In this document: positions 44,145 through 54,492 of the stretch, in pieces
Numbering within the stretch: position 1 is the first letter of the stretch
How the letters are laid out: the number at the start of each line of letters is the position of its first letter
The notes under the pieces: generated by a model
The model's database searches: none
What the model saw: only the letters and a program-made list of their open reading frames with translations
Told to the model about the DNA's origin: nothing
Program-made: the position numbers and the translations under genes
NCBI GenBank assembly: GCA_026545765.1
Contig: CM048841.1
Span: 4,721,712-4,785,711 of the forward strand
Reading direction: 5' to 3'
Source: Plantago major
Taxonomy: Eukaryota; Streptophyta; Magnoliopsida; Lamiales; Plantaginaceae
Length of the DNA stretch: 64,000 bases

Positions 44145-47100
44145 ATGACTAACGGTACCTCCACTCCCAAAACAGCTACGGCTGCTCCCACCTTCCACCC
44201 CGCCCTCACGGTGTCAAATATCCGCAATAATATTCCAATCATCTTAGATTTGGAAAACTCGCAGTATGGTACCTGGGCTGAACTCTTCAAGATTCATGCT
44301 CGCTCACACCGGGTTCTCTACCATATCCTCCCTCCTCCTGAAGGTGTGGTTATTCCTCCTCCGACTACGGCCGACGAGAAATAACTCTGGTCAACCATTG
44401 ATGCAACTGTGCTTCAATGGATTTATTCGACAATTTCGTTGGATCTGCTGAACACCGTCATTGAACCAGATGCTACTGCAAAGCAAGCCTGGAATCAATT
44501 GAAGGATATTTTTCAAGACCACGAGACGTCTCGAGCAATTACTCTTGGACAGGAATTTGCGACTACTCGCATGGAAGATTTTCCCAATGCGAATGCTTAT
44601 TGTCAACGTCTTAAGAGCCTTGTCGATCAACTCAAGAATGTTGGGGCTCCGGTTGATGATCATCGCTTGGTCTTACAATTGGTTTCCGGTCTTACGGAAG
44701 CTTACAAAGGTGTTGGCACACAAATACGTCATGCTAATCCATTGCCGAAGTTTTCTCAAGCTCGTTCTTCCTTATGTCTTGAGGAACGAGAACTCCAGGC
44801 TATGGCATCTAACTCTTCCACCGGCGCGGCTCTGGTTACTTCGACACATGATGCTAGCTATGACAATAATATGGCACCCCGTCCATCCGGACAGGGAAAC
44901 AAGCGAAGCAGCAAAAAGCGATCGCACGAGGAATAGACGTTAAACGCACGGCATGAAGATGCCGGCGCTCGGTAAGCGCCGGCCAAAGAAGCCCAATGGT
45001 AGGCGATGGCTATTCTTTGCCGCGCTACTCTGCACCAACAGCCGGCTGGGCGCATCCGCCCAACCATTACCCAGCCCGTCCACCTTCCCATGCGCCAACA
45101 CCGCCCATCCTCATGGAATCTTGGGTGCGGCACCTAATCCACAAGCTTACATGGCGTCGATGGCTCCACCGAGTCAATATGCTCCAACCGAGATTGAATC
45201 CGCACTGCATACAATAACTTTACAACAACCGGATCCAAATGTGTACATGGACACTGGAGCAACGTCTCATATGACATCCGCCAAAGGTAATCTCTTGTCT
45301 TATTTTAATATGAGCAATCAAAATAATGGCGTTATTGTAGGAGATGGTAGTTCGATTCCAATTCGTGGTTATGGTCATACATCTTTGCCTCCCCCAAACC
45401 CTCCTCTCAGCCCACAGAATGTTTTGCATGCCCCTCATATTGTTAAAAATTTGATATCTGTGCGCAAATTTACTTCTGATAATTCTGTTTCGGTTGAGTT
45501 TGATCCTTACGGATTTTCTGTGAAAAAATTACAGACGGGGATAGCCATTATGAGATGTGATAGTTCTGGGGATCTCTACCCACTCACTACAATCGCCCTC
45601 CCTACATCCCAGCCCTCCACTTTTGCTGCTCTGTCTCCTCCACTTTGGCATGCTCGCTTAGGACATCCAGGATCACCAGTTTTAGATTTTCTTAAACGTG
45701 ATTCTAGCATAGCATGTAATAAGGATTTTTCTTCTAGGATTTGTCGCTCTTGTGTTTTGGGTAAACATGTTAAGTTACCATTTGACACTTCGTTGTCTAA
45801 AACTCGCCTGCTTGATATTATTCATAGTGATTTGTGGACCTCTCCTGTCTTAAGTTCTATGGGACATCGCTATTATGTTCTCTTTCTTGATGACTTCTCA
45901 AATTTTTTGTGGACTTTTCCTCTTGCTAAAAAGTCTGATGTGTTTGCTAAATTCTTAGAATTTCGCACATTAATCCTCACACAATTTGAGAAACAAGTAA
46001 AAAATCTCCAGTGTGATAATGGAAAAGAATTTGATAATAGCCAATTTCGACAGTTTTGTGCTTCCAATGGATGACCTTTCGTTTTTCTTGTCCCCATACA
46101 TCTCCACAAAATGGTAAAGGTGAGAGAAAAATCCGATCCATAAATAATATCATTCGTACTCTTCTTGCACATGCTTCTTTGCCTCATTCGTTTTGGCATC
46201 ATGCTCTTCATATGGCTACATATTTACTTAATATATTACCCACCAAAGTGCTTGACAATGCCTCTCCCTTCCAGATGTTATATCATCGAAAACCTACTTA
46301 TACACATCTCCGGGTTTTTGGGTGTTTATGCTATCCTCTTACTCCTTCTACTACTATCCATAAATTGCATGCACGTTCCTCTCCTTGTGTGTTTTTAGGA
46401 TATCCGCAGAATCATCGAGGATATAAATGTTATGAATTATCTTCTCACAAAATTATTATTTCTCGACATGTAATTTTTTATGAGACTATATTTCCCTTTG
46501 CTTCATCCCCTTCCCCGAACCCTTCCAATTATGGTTTTCTTGATAATACTTCTGATTCTGCATGGCTTCGCACGCTTGCTCATACATCCGGGTTTCATAA
46601 CCCAATAATCGAGTCCAAGCAAACCAGCCCCGTTCCCTCTACTTCTGGACCACGGGTCCAGGAGCCTCAGCTGGGCCAGAGCCTCACGCCGGCCCAGCAT
46701 CACACTGCCCCTGGCCCTCTTCCTCAACTGGGCCGCCTTCCTTCACAGGCCCAGTTCCACACTCCCCAGCCCACTGGGCGTTCTGCCCCGCACCCACAGC
46801 TGGACCACTCCTCTTCCCCGGCCCAGCCAGTGGGCTCTTCTCCTTCCCCAGCCCATATCGTTCCCTCCCCACCACAAAATCCTCCACCGGTCCATAATGC
46901 ACCCGGCCAAACCTTACGGTCCGGTCGTGCTCGAGTCCCTAATCCAAAATTTTTTGGACCGGATTATGTCAATCTCCACACAGTTTCAAAATCTCCTCTT
47001 CCTCGTAATCCTCTTTTTGCTCTTCGTGACCCGAATTGGAAACGCGCTATGGAAGAAGAATTTGATGCTCTTATTAAAAATAAGACGTGGGATTTGGTAC

Positions 47101-48537
47101 CCCGTCCACCTAATGTTAATATTATTCGCTCTATGTGGATATTTGCTCATAAAGTTAAATCTGACGGTTCTTTTGAGAGGCATAAGGCCCGTCTTGTAGG
47201 TGACGGTAAAACTCAACAGGTTGGCATTGATTGTGGAGAGACTTTTAGTCCGGTGGTCAAACCGGCAACGATTCGCACTGTTTTGAGCCTTGCTTTGTCC
47301 CAGCATTGGTCCATTCATCAGTTGGATGTGAAGAATGCATTTTTACATGGTGATCTCTCTGAAACTGTGTATATGCATCAGCCCGTGGGTTTTCGGGATG
47401 CTTCTCACCCGGATTATGTGTGCTTACTTCGCAAATCACTCTATGGCCTCAAACAAGCTCCACGAGCTTGGTATAAGCGGTTTGCGGATTATGTCTATTC
47501 TCTCGGGTTCGTCAACAGCAAATCTGACAACTCCTTATTTATCTATCGACAAGGGTCGAATATGGCATACCTTCTTCTCTATGTTGATGATAGTATCCTC
47601 ACCACCTCTTCAAATTCTCTTCGCCGCACGATTATGACACTTCTGGCATCAGAATTTGCTATGAAAGATCTTGGCCCTATCAATTATTTTCTCGGCATTG
47701 CAGTTTCTCGTAATAAGCAGGGATTGTTTCTTTCACAACGCAAATATGCAGAAGAAATCATCGAAGCGAAGGGCATGTCGGGTGTAAACCGATCGTCACA
47801 CCTATCGAAGCTAAACCAATTTGGCGCGCGGTTTCGCTCGATCTCGGATCCTACTGCGCCGAAGTCTTGGTGCCCTTCAATACTTGACCTTCACTCGTCC
47901 TGATATCTCGTATGCTGTCCAGAAAGTATGTCTCCATATGCATGACCCTCGTGATGATCACTACCATGCACTTAAGCGCATTGTTCGCTATATCAAGGGT
48001 ACACTCTCTTTTGGTTTGCACTTATATCCGTCCACGTTTTCCAAACTAGTGTCCTACACTGATGCGGATTGGGGTGGGTGTCCAGATACACGTCGTTCCA
48101 CCTCCAGGTATTGTGTGTTTCTTGGGGATAATTTGATTTCTTGGTCGTCTAAACGTCAACCTACTATGTCAAGATCAAGTGCTGAAGCTGAATATCGTGG
48201 AGTTGCTAATGTGGTTTCAGAATCTTGTTGGTTGCGCAATCTCCTCTTAGAGCTCCATTGTCCGATTCGTACAGCGACATTGGTTTATTGTGATAATGTT
48301 AGTGCTGTTTATCTCTCTGGTAATCCAGTACAACATCAGCGCACCAAACATATTGAGATGGACATACATTTTGTTTGCGAGAAGGTGGCTAAAGGCCAAG
48401 TTCGAGTTCTACATGTACCTTCTCGGTTCCAGATTGCAGATATATTTACGAAGGGACTTCCACAAGTTTTGTTTGAAGATTTTCGGGACAGTCTCAGCAT
48501 TTTTCCACCTCCCGTTTCGACTGCGGGGGAGTATTAG
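44145..48537 (+). pseudogene. Broken Copia gag-pol polyprotein
   Basis: Gag starts at 44145 and is cut by TAA at 44382-44384 (codon after ADEK), resuming LWSTIDATVLQWIY. A UBN2-type gag follows, ending at TAG 44934-44936. The frame then shifts to the protease (VYMDTGATSHMT), GAG-pre-integrase (LWHARLGHPG, C-X2-C) and integrase. A one-base loss near 46070 shifts the frame again (CASNG to MTFRFSCPHTSPQNGKGERK). RT follows with [21 protein letters not shown] and YVDD, preceded by a proline-rich linker (46620-46900). Another frameshift near 47770-47850 leads to RNase H (TDADWGG, SRSSAEAEYRG) and the stop before the polypurine tract. No CCHC zinc knuckle is seen. Wording fits the Ale/Retrofit lineage. 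Confidence 0.92.
48521..48531 (+). other. Polypurine tract of the Copia element
   Basis: ctgcgggggag lies immediately before the 3' LTR start and overlaps the end of the polyprotein frame (STAGEY, then stop). Confidence 0.9.
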
Positions 48538-48739
48538 ACTATGTAAATATTATGGAATAGAATATTTAGTATAGTTAGTGTTGTGGTAGATTCCTAGTAT
48601 TGTTATACTTAAAACTTAGAGTTATAGTAGATTCCTTATAGTAGTTTCCCAATCCCAATTGAGTTATACTCTTGTAATTTTAACTAGTATATATATTGAA
48701 TGAGATCAATAGAAAGAGTCACGGGCTCATATTCTTTCA
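48532..48739 (+). repeat. 3' LTR of the Copia element
   Basis: 208 bp, equal in length to the 5' LTR, with four single-base differences and no indel. Confidence 0.95.
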
Positions 48740-48882
48740 GCGATCAACTGATTGAGACCTATGAACAAGATTCTGAGAGCTTTGGAAAGTTGAACAAAGT
48801 AGACAAGAAAGAAGTCGGCACGGTTTGGGCTGCTTACGGGAATTATATGTTTCGAAATCTGAACAATTTTACACACGAATAA
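48740..48882 (+). other. Possible exon interrupted by the Copia insertion
   Basis: Right of the 3' LTR an open frame reads DQLIETYEQDSESFGKLNKV followed by DKKEVGTVWAAYGNYMFRNL and NNFTHE, then TAA. Left of the element the host sequence ends ttttggtagaag, acceptor-like. If the target duplication is removed, the exon would start there. The family is not recognised and no partner exon was found, so this may be chance. Confidence 0.25.
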
Positions 48883-49564
48883 GTGCATAGACATGTTTAT
48901 GAGAGAGGGAATCACAATCCACTCAAACTTCGAAGAGATATGTAGGGTATTTTTATGAATATGCCACCCCCCAAAATCTTTTCAGACTGTGTAAAAAAAA
49001 AAATTAAGAAAAAAAAGCTCGTACCTACACTCGATGATTCGAATATAAAGAATACTAGTACTAACCCGTGGCGATGCCACGGTATAATTTACTTTTAATA
49101 ATAAATAGAAATGTGAGGATTAAATAAATTAATCGAGAAAATAAGATACTCAAAATTCCTTGTAGACAATGTTGGTCGTGGTGTCGTTCGATAGTCATTC
49201 TTCATCCAATATTATATCATTGAGTGTTTATTTATGTCAACTAAAGAAAATGTTAAAATAGGGTCCTACCATACCCGACTTGTTAATTAGTAACATGTAC
49301 ATATTTTTTTATAAAAAAATCTATCCGCCAAACAGAACCAAAATAAAATACAAAAGTATACAACACAATCAATAGGTTTGTTCTCAACAATCTCGCGGTG
49401 ATATGTGGTCACCCACCACACACACTAAAATATTATACAAACGTAATTTCACATGTTACGGTTGTTTTTTCCAACCCCTCGGTTCCCAGCAACTCCGCGA
49501 TGATATGCATCACCCCACTAAAGACACAAAAATTATAATTCTACAAACATAATTTCACGTCCCC
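48883..49564. other. Intergenic with a Helitron-type end
   Basis: AT-rich. See 49055-49082 for the hairpin. No gene seen. Confidence 0.4.
49055..49082 (-). mobile_element. Helitron-type 3' terminus (hairpin plus CTAG)
   Basis: On the minus strand a perfect 7 bp stem CCGTGGC-ATC-GCCACGG is followed, 8 bases later, by CTAG and then T, as in Helitron 3' ends (hairpin close to a CTRR terminus, insertion next to T). The element would extend toward higher coordinates. Its TC-starting 5' end was not located. Confidence 0.5.
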
Positions 49565-49840
49565 CCGTCATGGATGAAGAAAGTAAAGAGAAGATGGAAG
49601 AGAGTTTCCCCAGTCCGTCATGGAGATCAAGAGAGTACAAATAAGATCGAAGATATTTTCCCCGCCTGGAGAGTATCAGCTGATCCCCGCCCTCCCCGGC
49701 TCGTTATGGAGATCAGGAAAGTAGAGAGAAGATCTAAGAGAGTTTCCCCACCTAGAGAGTATTAGATCCCCAGGCCCGTTATGTATCAAGAAAGTAGATA
49801 GAAGATCGAAGAGAGTTTCCCCGCCTAGAGAGTATATGCA
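49565..49840 (+). repeat. Four imperfect ~70 bp tandem repeats
   Basis: Units contain GTYATGGAGATCARGARAGTA, AGAAGATCKAAGAGAGTTTC and CCCGCCTAGAGAGTAT blocks, at about 49565, 49615, 49703 and 49777. A C-run follows at about 49845-49863. The frame through the array is probably not a real protein. Confidence 0.75.
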
Positions 49841-49863
49841 GACACCCCCACCCCCCCCCCCCC

Positions 49864-51480
49864 TCCGCCTGAAAAAATGTACTAGTTTTTACCAGACCGG
49901 ACCTGAACATTATTATTTCGAACGGGGTTGAAATTCGGGTTGAATTGAACCAGTAGTCCTTCCAGCCAGAGATCGTAGAGAAGAGAAATCTTATACCTCA
50001 TCCTACGATCGAATCTTTTACATAAAGAAAAGGAAGTTGAAAGTCTTCACATGTGAAATGTTGTTGATAGACATGTAAAGATCAACACATCACCAATTAG
50101 CTCACGTGTGTCTCTACTATCTTCTGGAACTGAAAAGAGCACGTCTAGTACACAATTCATAGAATATTCTTAAAAGATCAGTCGAAGGGACTATGTCAAG
50201 CATAGATCCAAAGGTCCTATCTGGATTCATGCCCATTAAGAAAATTAGTGTGTGGGTGGCGATTTTGATGGAATTATGGGATTTAGAAGATTTGATTGAT
50301 CACATTTATAAATAGTTACAAAGGTTGAATATCATTGGCAGAATTATGTAACCAAAATTAGATTAAAATTGTAAAGGTAACAGAACCAAATACACATTAA
50401 CTTGGCATCAAAAATAAATTTACCCTGATTATAATTATTTTGTAATTTTTTAATCTAAAAAAATAAAAGAATTTCTCACATTGATTTGAGGCCAAAGTAA
50501 TATAGTTAGAATTGATAATAAAAACTGGTATTTATAATATATGGATTGATCTCATCTTCACATGCCTAAGAATTGAAAATTAATTTATTACTTTATTCTT
50601 TACCTTCTCACCTCTTCTATTTTATTCACTATCTCCTACGACTATTTAATATTTTTCATGCATAAGTATTTAGAGAAAAGTCGAAACCTAAATTCAAAAA
50701 TAAAAAGAAACGTAGAGAGTTAATACAACTTAAAATGAATTTCTTTTTACATTAATTTTGTATTAGAAAATGTTCGAGTGATTAGAAAGCACTCCAAGTA
50801 TCATTTATGCACATGCGAATCATGTGTGCTTCAAAGTAAACCATCAACTTTAGAATATAGTAGAAAAATAACCGAAAGTGCCCAGAATAACCGAAAGTGC
50901 ACAAATGGTATGGTCGTATGGATATATATATATCAGGCTAATCAAAATAATTGTATATTTTAGTTTGTCCAGAATGTTTGATGCTAAACTATTTAAAATG
51001 AGTATCATTTTGAACGTTTGATGCAACGTTAATTATTTATAATGTGTTTAAAGAGTCGTTTTTAATTTTTAAAATTTCATTATTTCATTTTATCTTATTC
51101 AATAAATTTATATTTTATTTTAATGAATAAAATAATTTATTTAATTGATAATAGTATTCAAGATTGGTGTCTATAGATTCGTCTTGTCATGGCGAATTCA
51201 AATATATGTTGAAAATATTTTATTGAATTTTTGGAGATAAAGTTATATGAGATTAATATTTTATTTTAGTGGATGAAATGATTTATTTAATTTTAATAAT
51301 AATAATAATAATAATAACAATAATAATCTATTAAAAACACTATTCATGGTCGTGGCCACGACCCATTGGACATGATTTTTTCAGATTTTATCGTCGTTTC
51401 AGTCGTGGCTCACGGATACCACTATTCACGGCCATCACCATGACTATCGGGAATGGTCTAAGGTTGTATAAGTTCCATTC
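49864..51480. other. Intergenic, no gene seen
   Basis: AT-rich, with an (AAT)n microsatellite at about 51295-51330. If the Helitron end at 49055 is real, part of this may be Helitron interior. Confidence 0.4.
51296..51328. repeat. (AAT)n microsatellite
   Basis: About ten AAT units, with one AAC interruption. Confidence 0.9.
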
Positions 51481-51913
51481 TTGTAAGCTTGGAGTCAAAC
51501 TAGTCTTTGTGTGTGCCTAAAAGATGACAACAGGAATAAGTAGTGACCCTTTCTGTAGGTACATACAAGGGCTTGTGCAGAAACAAAAAGATTTTTAGTA
51601 TCCTGGCCAGCCTTCTAGCACGAGTAAGCATTGCACCTTACAGGAGAGGAAGTAATTGCATGTGTTTGCTGCAAGGGGAAATGAACCTCTTTTATGTATT
51701 TACAAAGGCATATTTTACGATAGAGCTCGTGCTAGAAGGGTATATGAGACTTCCAACAACACGTTTCCCTATCCTAAGTCCTAACCGCAGATTTCAGCCC
51801 AAAAGTGCAAATAAGGATATAAATTGGTATTTAGAATAGAGGCAGATTGGGATTTTCAGCTCAAATTACCCCTTTCTTTTGACAGACTTTGAACTTAACT
51901 TTTCAATCTGCAG

Positions 51914-52769
51914 ATTTGTGAGCGATACATGTTCAACCTTGAAGGATTTCAAGGAAAATCCAGAGAACCATGGCATTGACATGCTTCCATGCCCAAAAAT
52001 GGCTGATACAGAGAAGTAGTTGAGGCAAATTGGACTTTTTATTCATAGTGTTGTAAATGAGGTAACTTATGAACTACTATGTACAGCATTGTGTCAATAG
52101 TTTCACATTCTACACGTTCTTATCTGTTTTTCCTTCTATCTAATGCATGTGCAGATGAATTCAAAAGTTTCAGAATTGCGCCAAATATTTAGTGCGAGCA
52201 AACTATTTGGTGATAATCAGTCGGTGCTGGACGTTTGTGACCCTTTTGGCAGTGCACCGAATTACACCTATTCACCTGGAAATCGCAGAGCAGATTCTAT
52301 CCAAGTTGGAGATCTACCAAGCGTAGGCCATTCTTTACATAATCTCAAAATGATTCTTCACTAGGCACAGGCTCTAAAACACTTAAAACATTTAACCAAA
52401 TGATATGTCGTGCAGGTTTTTTAAGGATACATTTGTTTCAAATCGGATACTGCTAAAAATTGCACGAAAGAAGGTAGATTTGTCCCCGAGTCAATATACA
52501 CCGTAGCTGTTGCTTACAGTCAATCAATCCAACTATTAATCAATGCGTACCCAGACTTGGCAAGCCTGATGGAGTGTACTCATGTGAAAGACGCGGTCAT
52601 AGATATAGTCGAGCGACAATGTAAGTCGATCAGACATTGGGCAAAGATGTTATGGTCATCAATGTTAACGTTATCGATAACTATGGTAGTTTGTGTTTTG
52701 GCATGGTGTGGAAAGGCCATTAAAGACGGGGGGAGATCCTTCAATAGGTGGTCTGTTTTCCCTTCTTAG
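51914..52769 (+). pseudogene. Decayed unidentified gene, three exon-like blocks
   Basis: Block one (51914-52061) follows an acceptor (caatctgcag) and ends at a donor (GAG/gtaact); it reads FVSDTCSTLKDFKENPENHG and on, with an in-frame TAG at 52017. Block two (52155-52322) follows gtgcag and reads MNSKVSELRQIFSASKLFGD and on. Block three (52415-52769) reads FFKDTFVSNRILLKIARKKV, loses frame near 52505, then continues AVAYSQSIQLLINAYPDLAS to a tail with a possible membrane segment (SSMLTLSITMVVCVLAWC) and TAG. Splice sites and amino-acid texture look real, but I do not know the family. The stop and frameshift suggest a pseudogene. Confidence 0.45.
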
Positions 52770-53067
52770 ACAAGAGATGAGTAGTTCAAGTTGGAGAAAA
52801 TGTAAAGTTTGTCTAGGTAATTCTTTCCAATTGTTTTGTCTTTTTGTGTGCTAGTGTGTGCATTTTTCTGCATATAATTTCAAACCATGAGGTCTCAAGA
52901 TCATATATATAAATAAACTGGGAAAAAATACCAGTGTCTTTGCACTTGCAGCCTATTACAGATTATTGACCTGGCTCACAATCAGTTCACCAGGAATGCA
53001 AGGCAACTACTTTTAGTGTCAGCATCAATAGTCTAGGAGTATATATAAGAACTCCCCTCTGCAATTC
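52770..53067. other. Convergent intergenic spacer
   Basis: Lies between the plus-strand decayed gene and the minus-strand twin-CX9C gene. Probably 3' UTR sequence of both. Confidence 0.4.
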
Positions 53068-53304
53068 TCAAGCTTTTTTTCGTCTTTCGTTACATGCTTT
53101 GAGAGCTTGAACATCCCTCTGACAGGCTTTCCAGTTTCTATTGTTGGTAACCAAACAATCCTGCAGAGATAAGTAGACAGACGAGCAATCTTGGAGTTGC
53201 TTCACGGCCTCATCTTGCTCATCTATGTCGTCTTGGTGGATTTGTGGAGGTGGTGATGAGGTTGATTGCGGTTTCATTTGTTCTGCACTCAATGGTTGTT
53301 GCAT
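53068..53304 (-). CDS. Small twin-CX9C (CHCH) protein, COA4/COX19-like
   Basis: A 78-codon frame from ATG 53304. The C-terminal half carries two CX9C motifs: CSSVYLSLQDC (residues 40-50) and CQRDVQALKAC (61-71), separated by ten residues, followed by a basic end (NERRKKA). This is the coiled-coil-helix-coiled-coil-helix fold of mitochondrial intermembrane-space proteins imported through the Mia40 pathway. The ALKAC ending and the W before motif two resemble cytochrome c oxidase assembly factor COA4 and the plant Cox19-family proteins. The N-terminal 35 residues are Pro/Gln/Ser-rich and acidic. An upstream in-frame ATG at 53406 would add 34 hydrophobic residues and is less likely. No intron is needed. 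Confidence 0.85.
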   Translation of the reverse strand: MQQPLSAEQMKPQSTSSPPPQIHQDDIDEQDEAVKQLQDCSSVYLSLQDCLVTNNRNWKACQRDVQALKACNERRKKA

Positions 53305-53650
53305 GTTGTATGCTGCTTCACACAGAATAAACAATCCAATACCGAATAAGAAAAAGGAATTAACATGCACCAACATGCTTTGCAACATTGCTTGTAAGAT
53401 TAACAAATTAAAACATAAGGATCATTCCCAAATTAAAACATCAAGGTTCAAGCATTGAGACCTTGGTCCACTCTAGAGGACAGAGTTTCAAGTAAAATTC
53501 AGATCAAAACTGACAAACTTCTTTTCATTCTACTCCTACAAGAAATGTAAATATAAATAGAAGCTCTCATCACCTCATCAGTTATTTGAGAAGTAAAAGG
53601 GAGTAACACTCATTTCAGGCAAAAGATCAGCAGTTGTCACCCAAACATCA
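53305..53650. other. Spacer upstream of the twin-CX9C gene
   Basis: Should contain that gene's promoter (minus strand). No clear TATA box chosen. Confidence 0.35.
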
Positions 53651-53990
53651 TTAGTGACATTGATCAATGGGGATTCTGGAAATGATGGAGGACATTATGG
53701 GGAAATTAGAAGTGACATTAGTGGGTGCGGATGCTGAAGGGCCGAACCGATTGAGGCCCATCTTGTGGCGCAATAGGATTACGTAATCATGGCGCTCGAT
53801 CCTGGTGAGGTTGATGAGCTCGTCGGCGATTCGTTCGAGCTTTTGGGGTTGGGTCTCAGTTGTGAGTGTTCGATGGAATAGGGTACGGTTTGGTCGGGAC
53901 TTGGGGATTCTGGAAAGGATGGAGGACATTATGGGGAAATTAGAAGTGACGGTGGTGGTGCTCGGTTGGGTACGGTGTTTCTCAGAAGAC
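53651..53990 (-). pseudogene. N-terminal fragment of mitochondrial ribosomal protein L7/L12
   Basis: The minus strand encodes a leader (RIPKSRPNRTLFHRTLTTET) and then KLERIADELINLTRIERHDY, then VILLRHKMGLNRFGPSA. The core matches plant mitochondrial L7/L12 N-terminal sequence (KLERIADELLxLxxIERxDYxILFRxKMGLNxxGP). The frame ends in an unrelated tail, and the conserved C-terminal globular domain is absent. A ~50 bp block coding TSNFPIMSSI occurs both before the fragment (53903-53955) and after it (53668-53717), so the segment was internally duplicated. It is a truncated copy; a functional gene must lie elsewhere. Confidence 0.8.
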
Positions 53991-54492
53991 CACAGTGGTG
54001 GAGGTGGTGTTTAGCATATGAGCTTGGATAGTTGGATCAGGGCTTGATGGACTGGTAGTTTGGTATTTGCCTATTTGGACCAGCTAGATTGCACGAATAT
54101 GTTACTATAAACGGAGAAAAAAAACAAGAATAGGAATCAGGTTTTAAGGTTATTTGCATACAAAATCTGCAACAAAATGTATGACTAATAATATTAACTT
54201 GAGTATAGGGGAAAATGAGATTAATATAACATGAAAAGATTTCATATGTGTTTGTGCTCTAGAAAATCCAAATCTGCTGCTAAGATATAAAGAAAAGCAT
54301 TTGCAGGGAATTCTCAAGTAGTCAAGACGTGGTAAATTAGAAATGGCAATTGCAAGCTTGAGTTTAAACAAATAATTAATGGACTAACAAGTTTTCATAA
54401 TCGTATAAAGGATACTAAGAGGCTCTTTTGTGTAGCGGCTAAAACCCGGTTTTAATCGAGTTATCATTTTCATCTTGTTTGCCAGGCGATTT
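53991..54492. other. Intergenic, no gene seen
   Basis: AT-rich. From about 54435 it becomes transposon-like (aaacccggttttaatcgag). Confidence 0.4.

Larger units (their letters stand above)
43755..48739 (+). mobile_element. Structurally complete Copia element (Ale/Retrofit-like), 4985 bp
   Basis: Two 208 bp LTRs bound the element, with a degenerate tRNA-Met primer site after the left LTR and a polypurine tract before the right one. Domain order is gag, protease, integrase, RT, RNase H, as in Copia. The flanks GCAAT (43750-43754) and GCGAT (48740-48744) differ by one base and are the likely 5 bp target duplication. LTRs start TATTAG instead of TGTTAG. The coding region is broken in several places, so the copy cannot move by itself. 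Confidence 0.95.

Noticed and set aside
44858..47439. Several 60-110 codon frames on the minus strand of the Copia element
   Set aside because: Shadows of the plus-strand polyprotein, which has clear domains.
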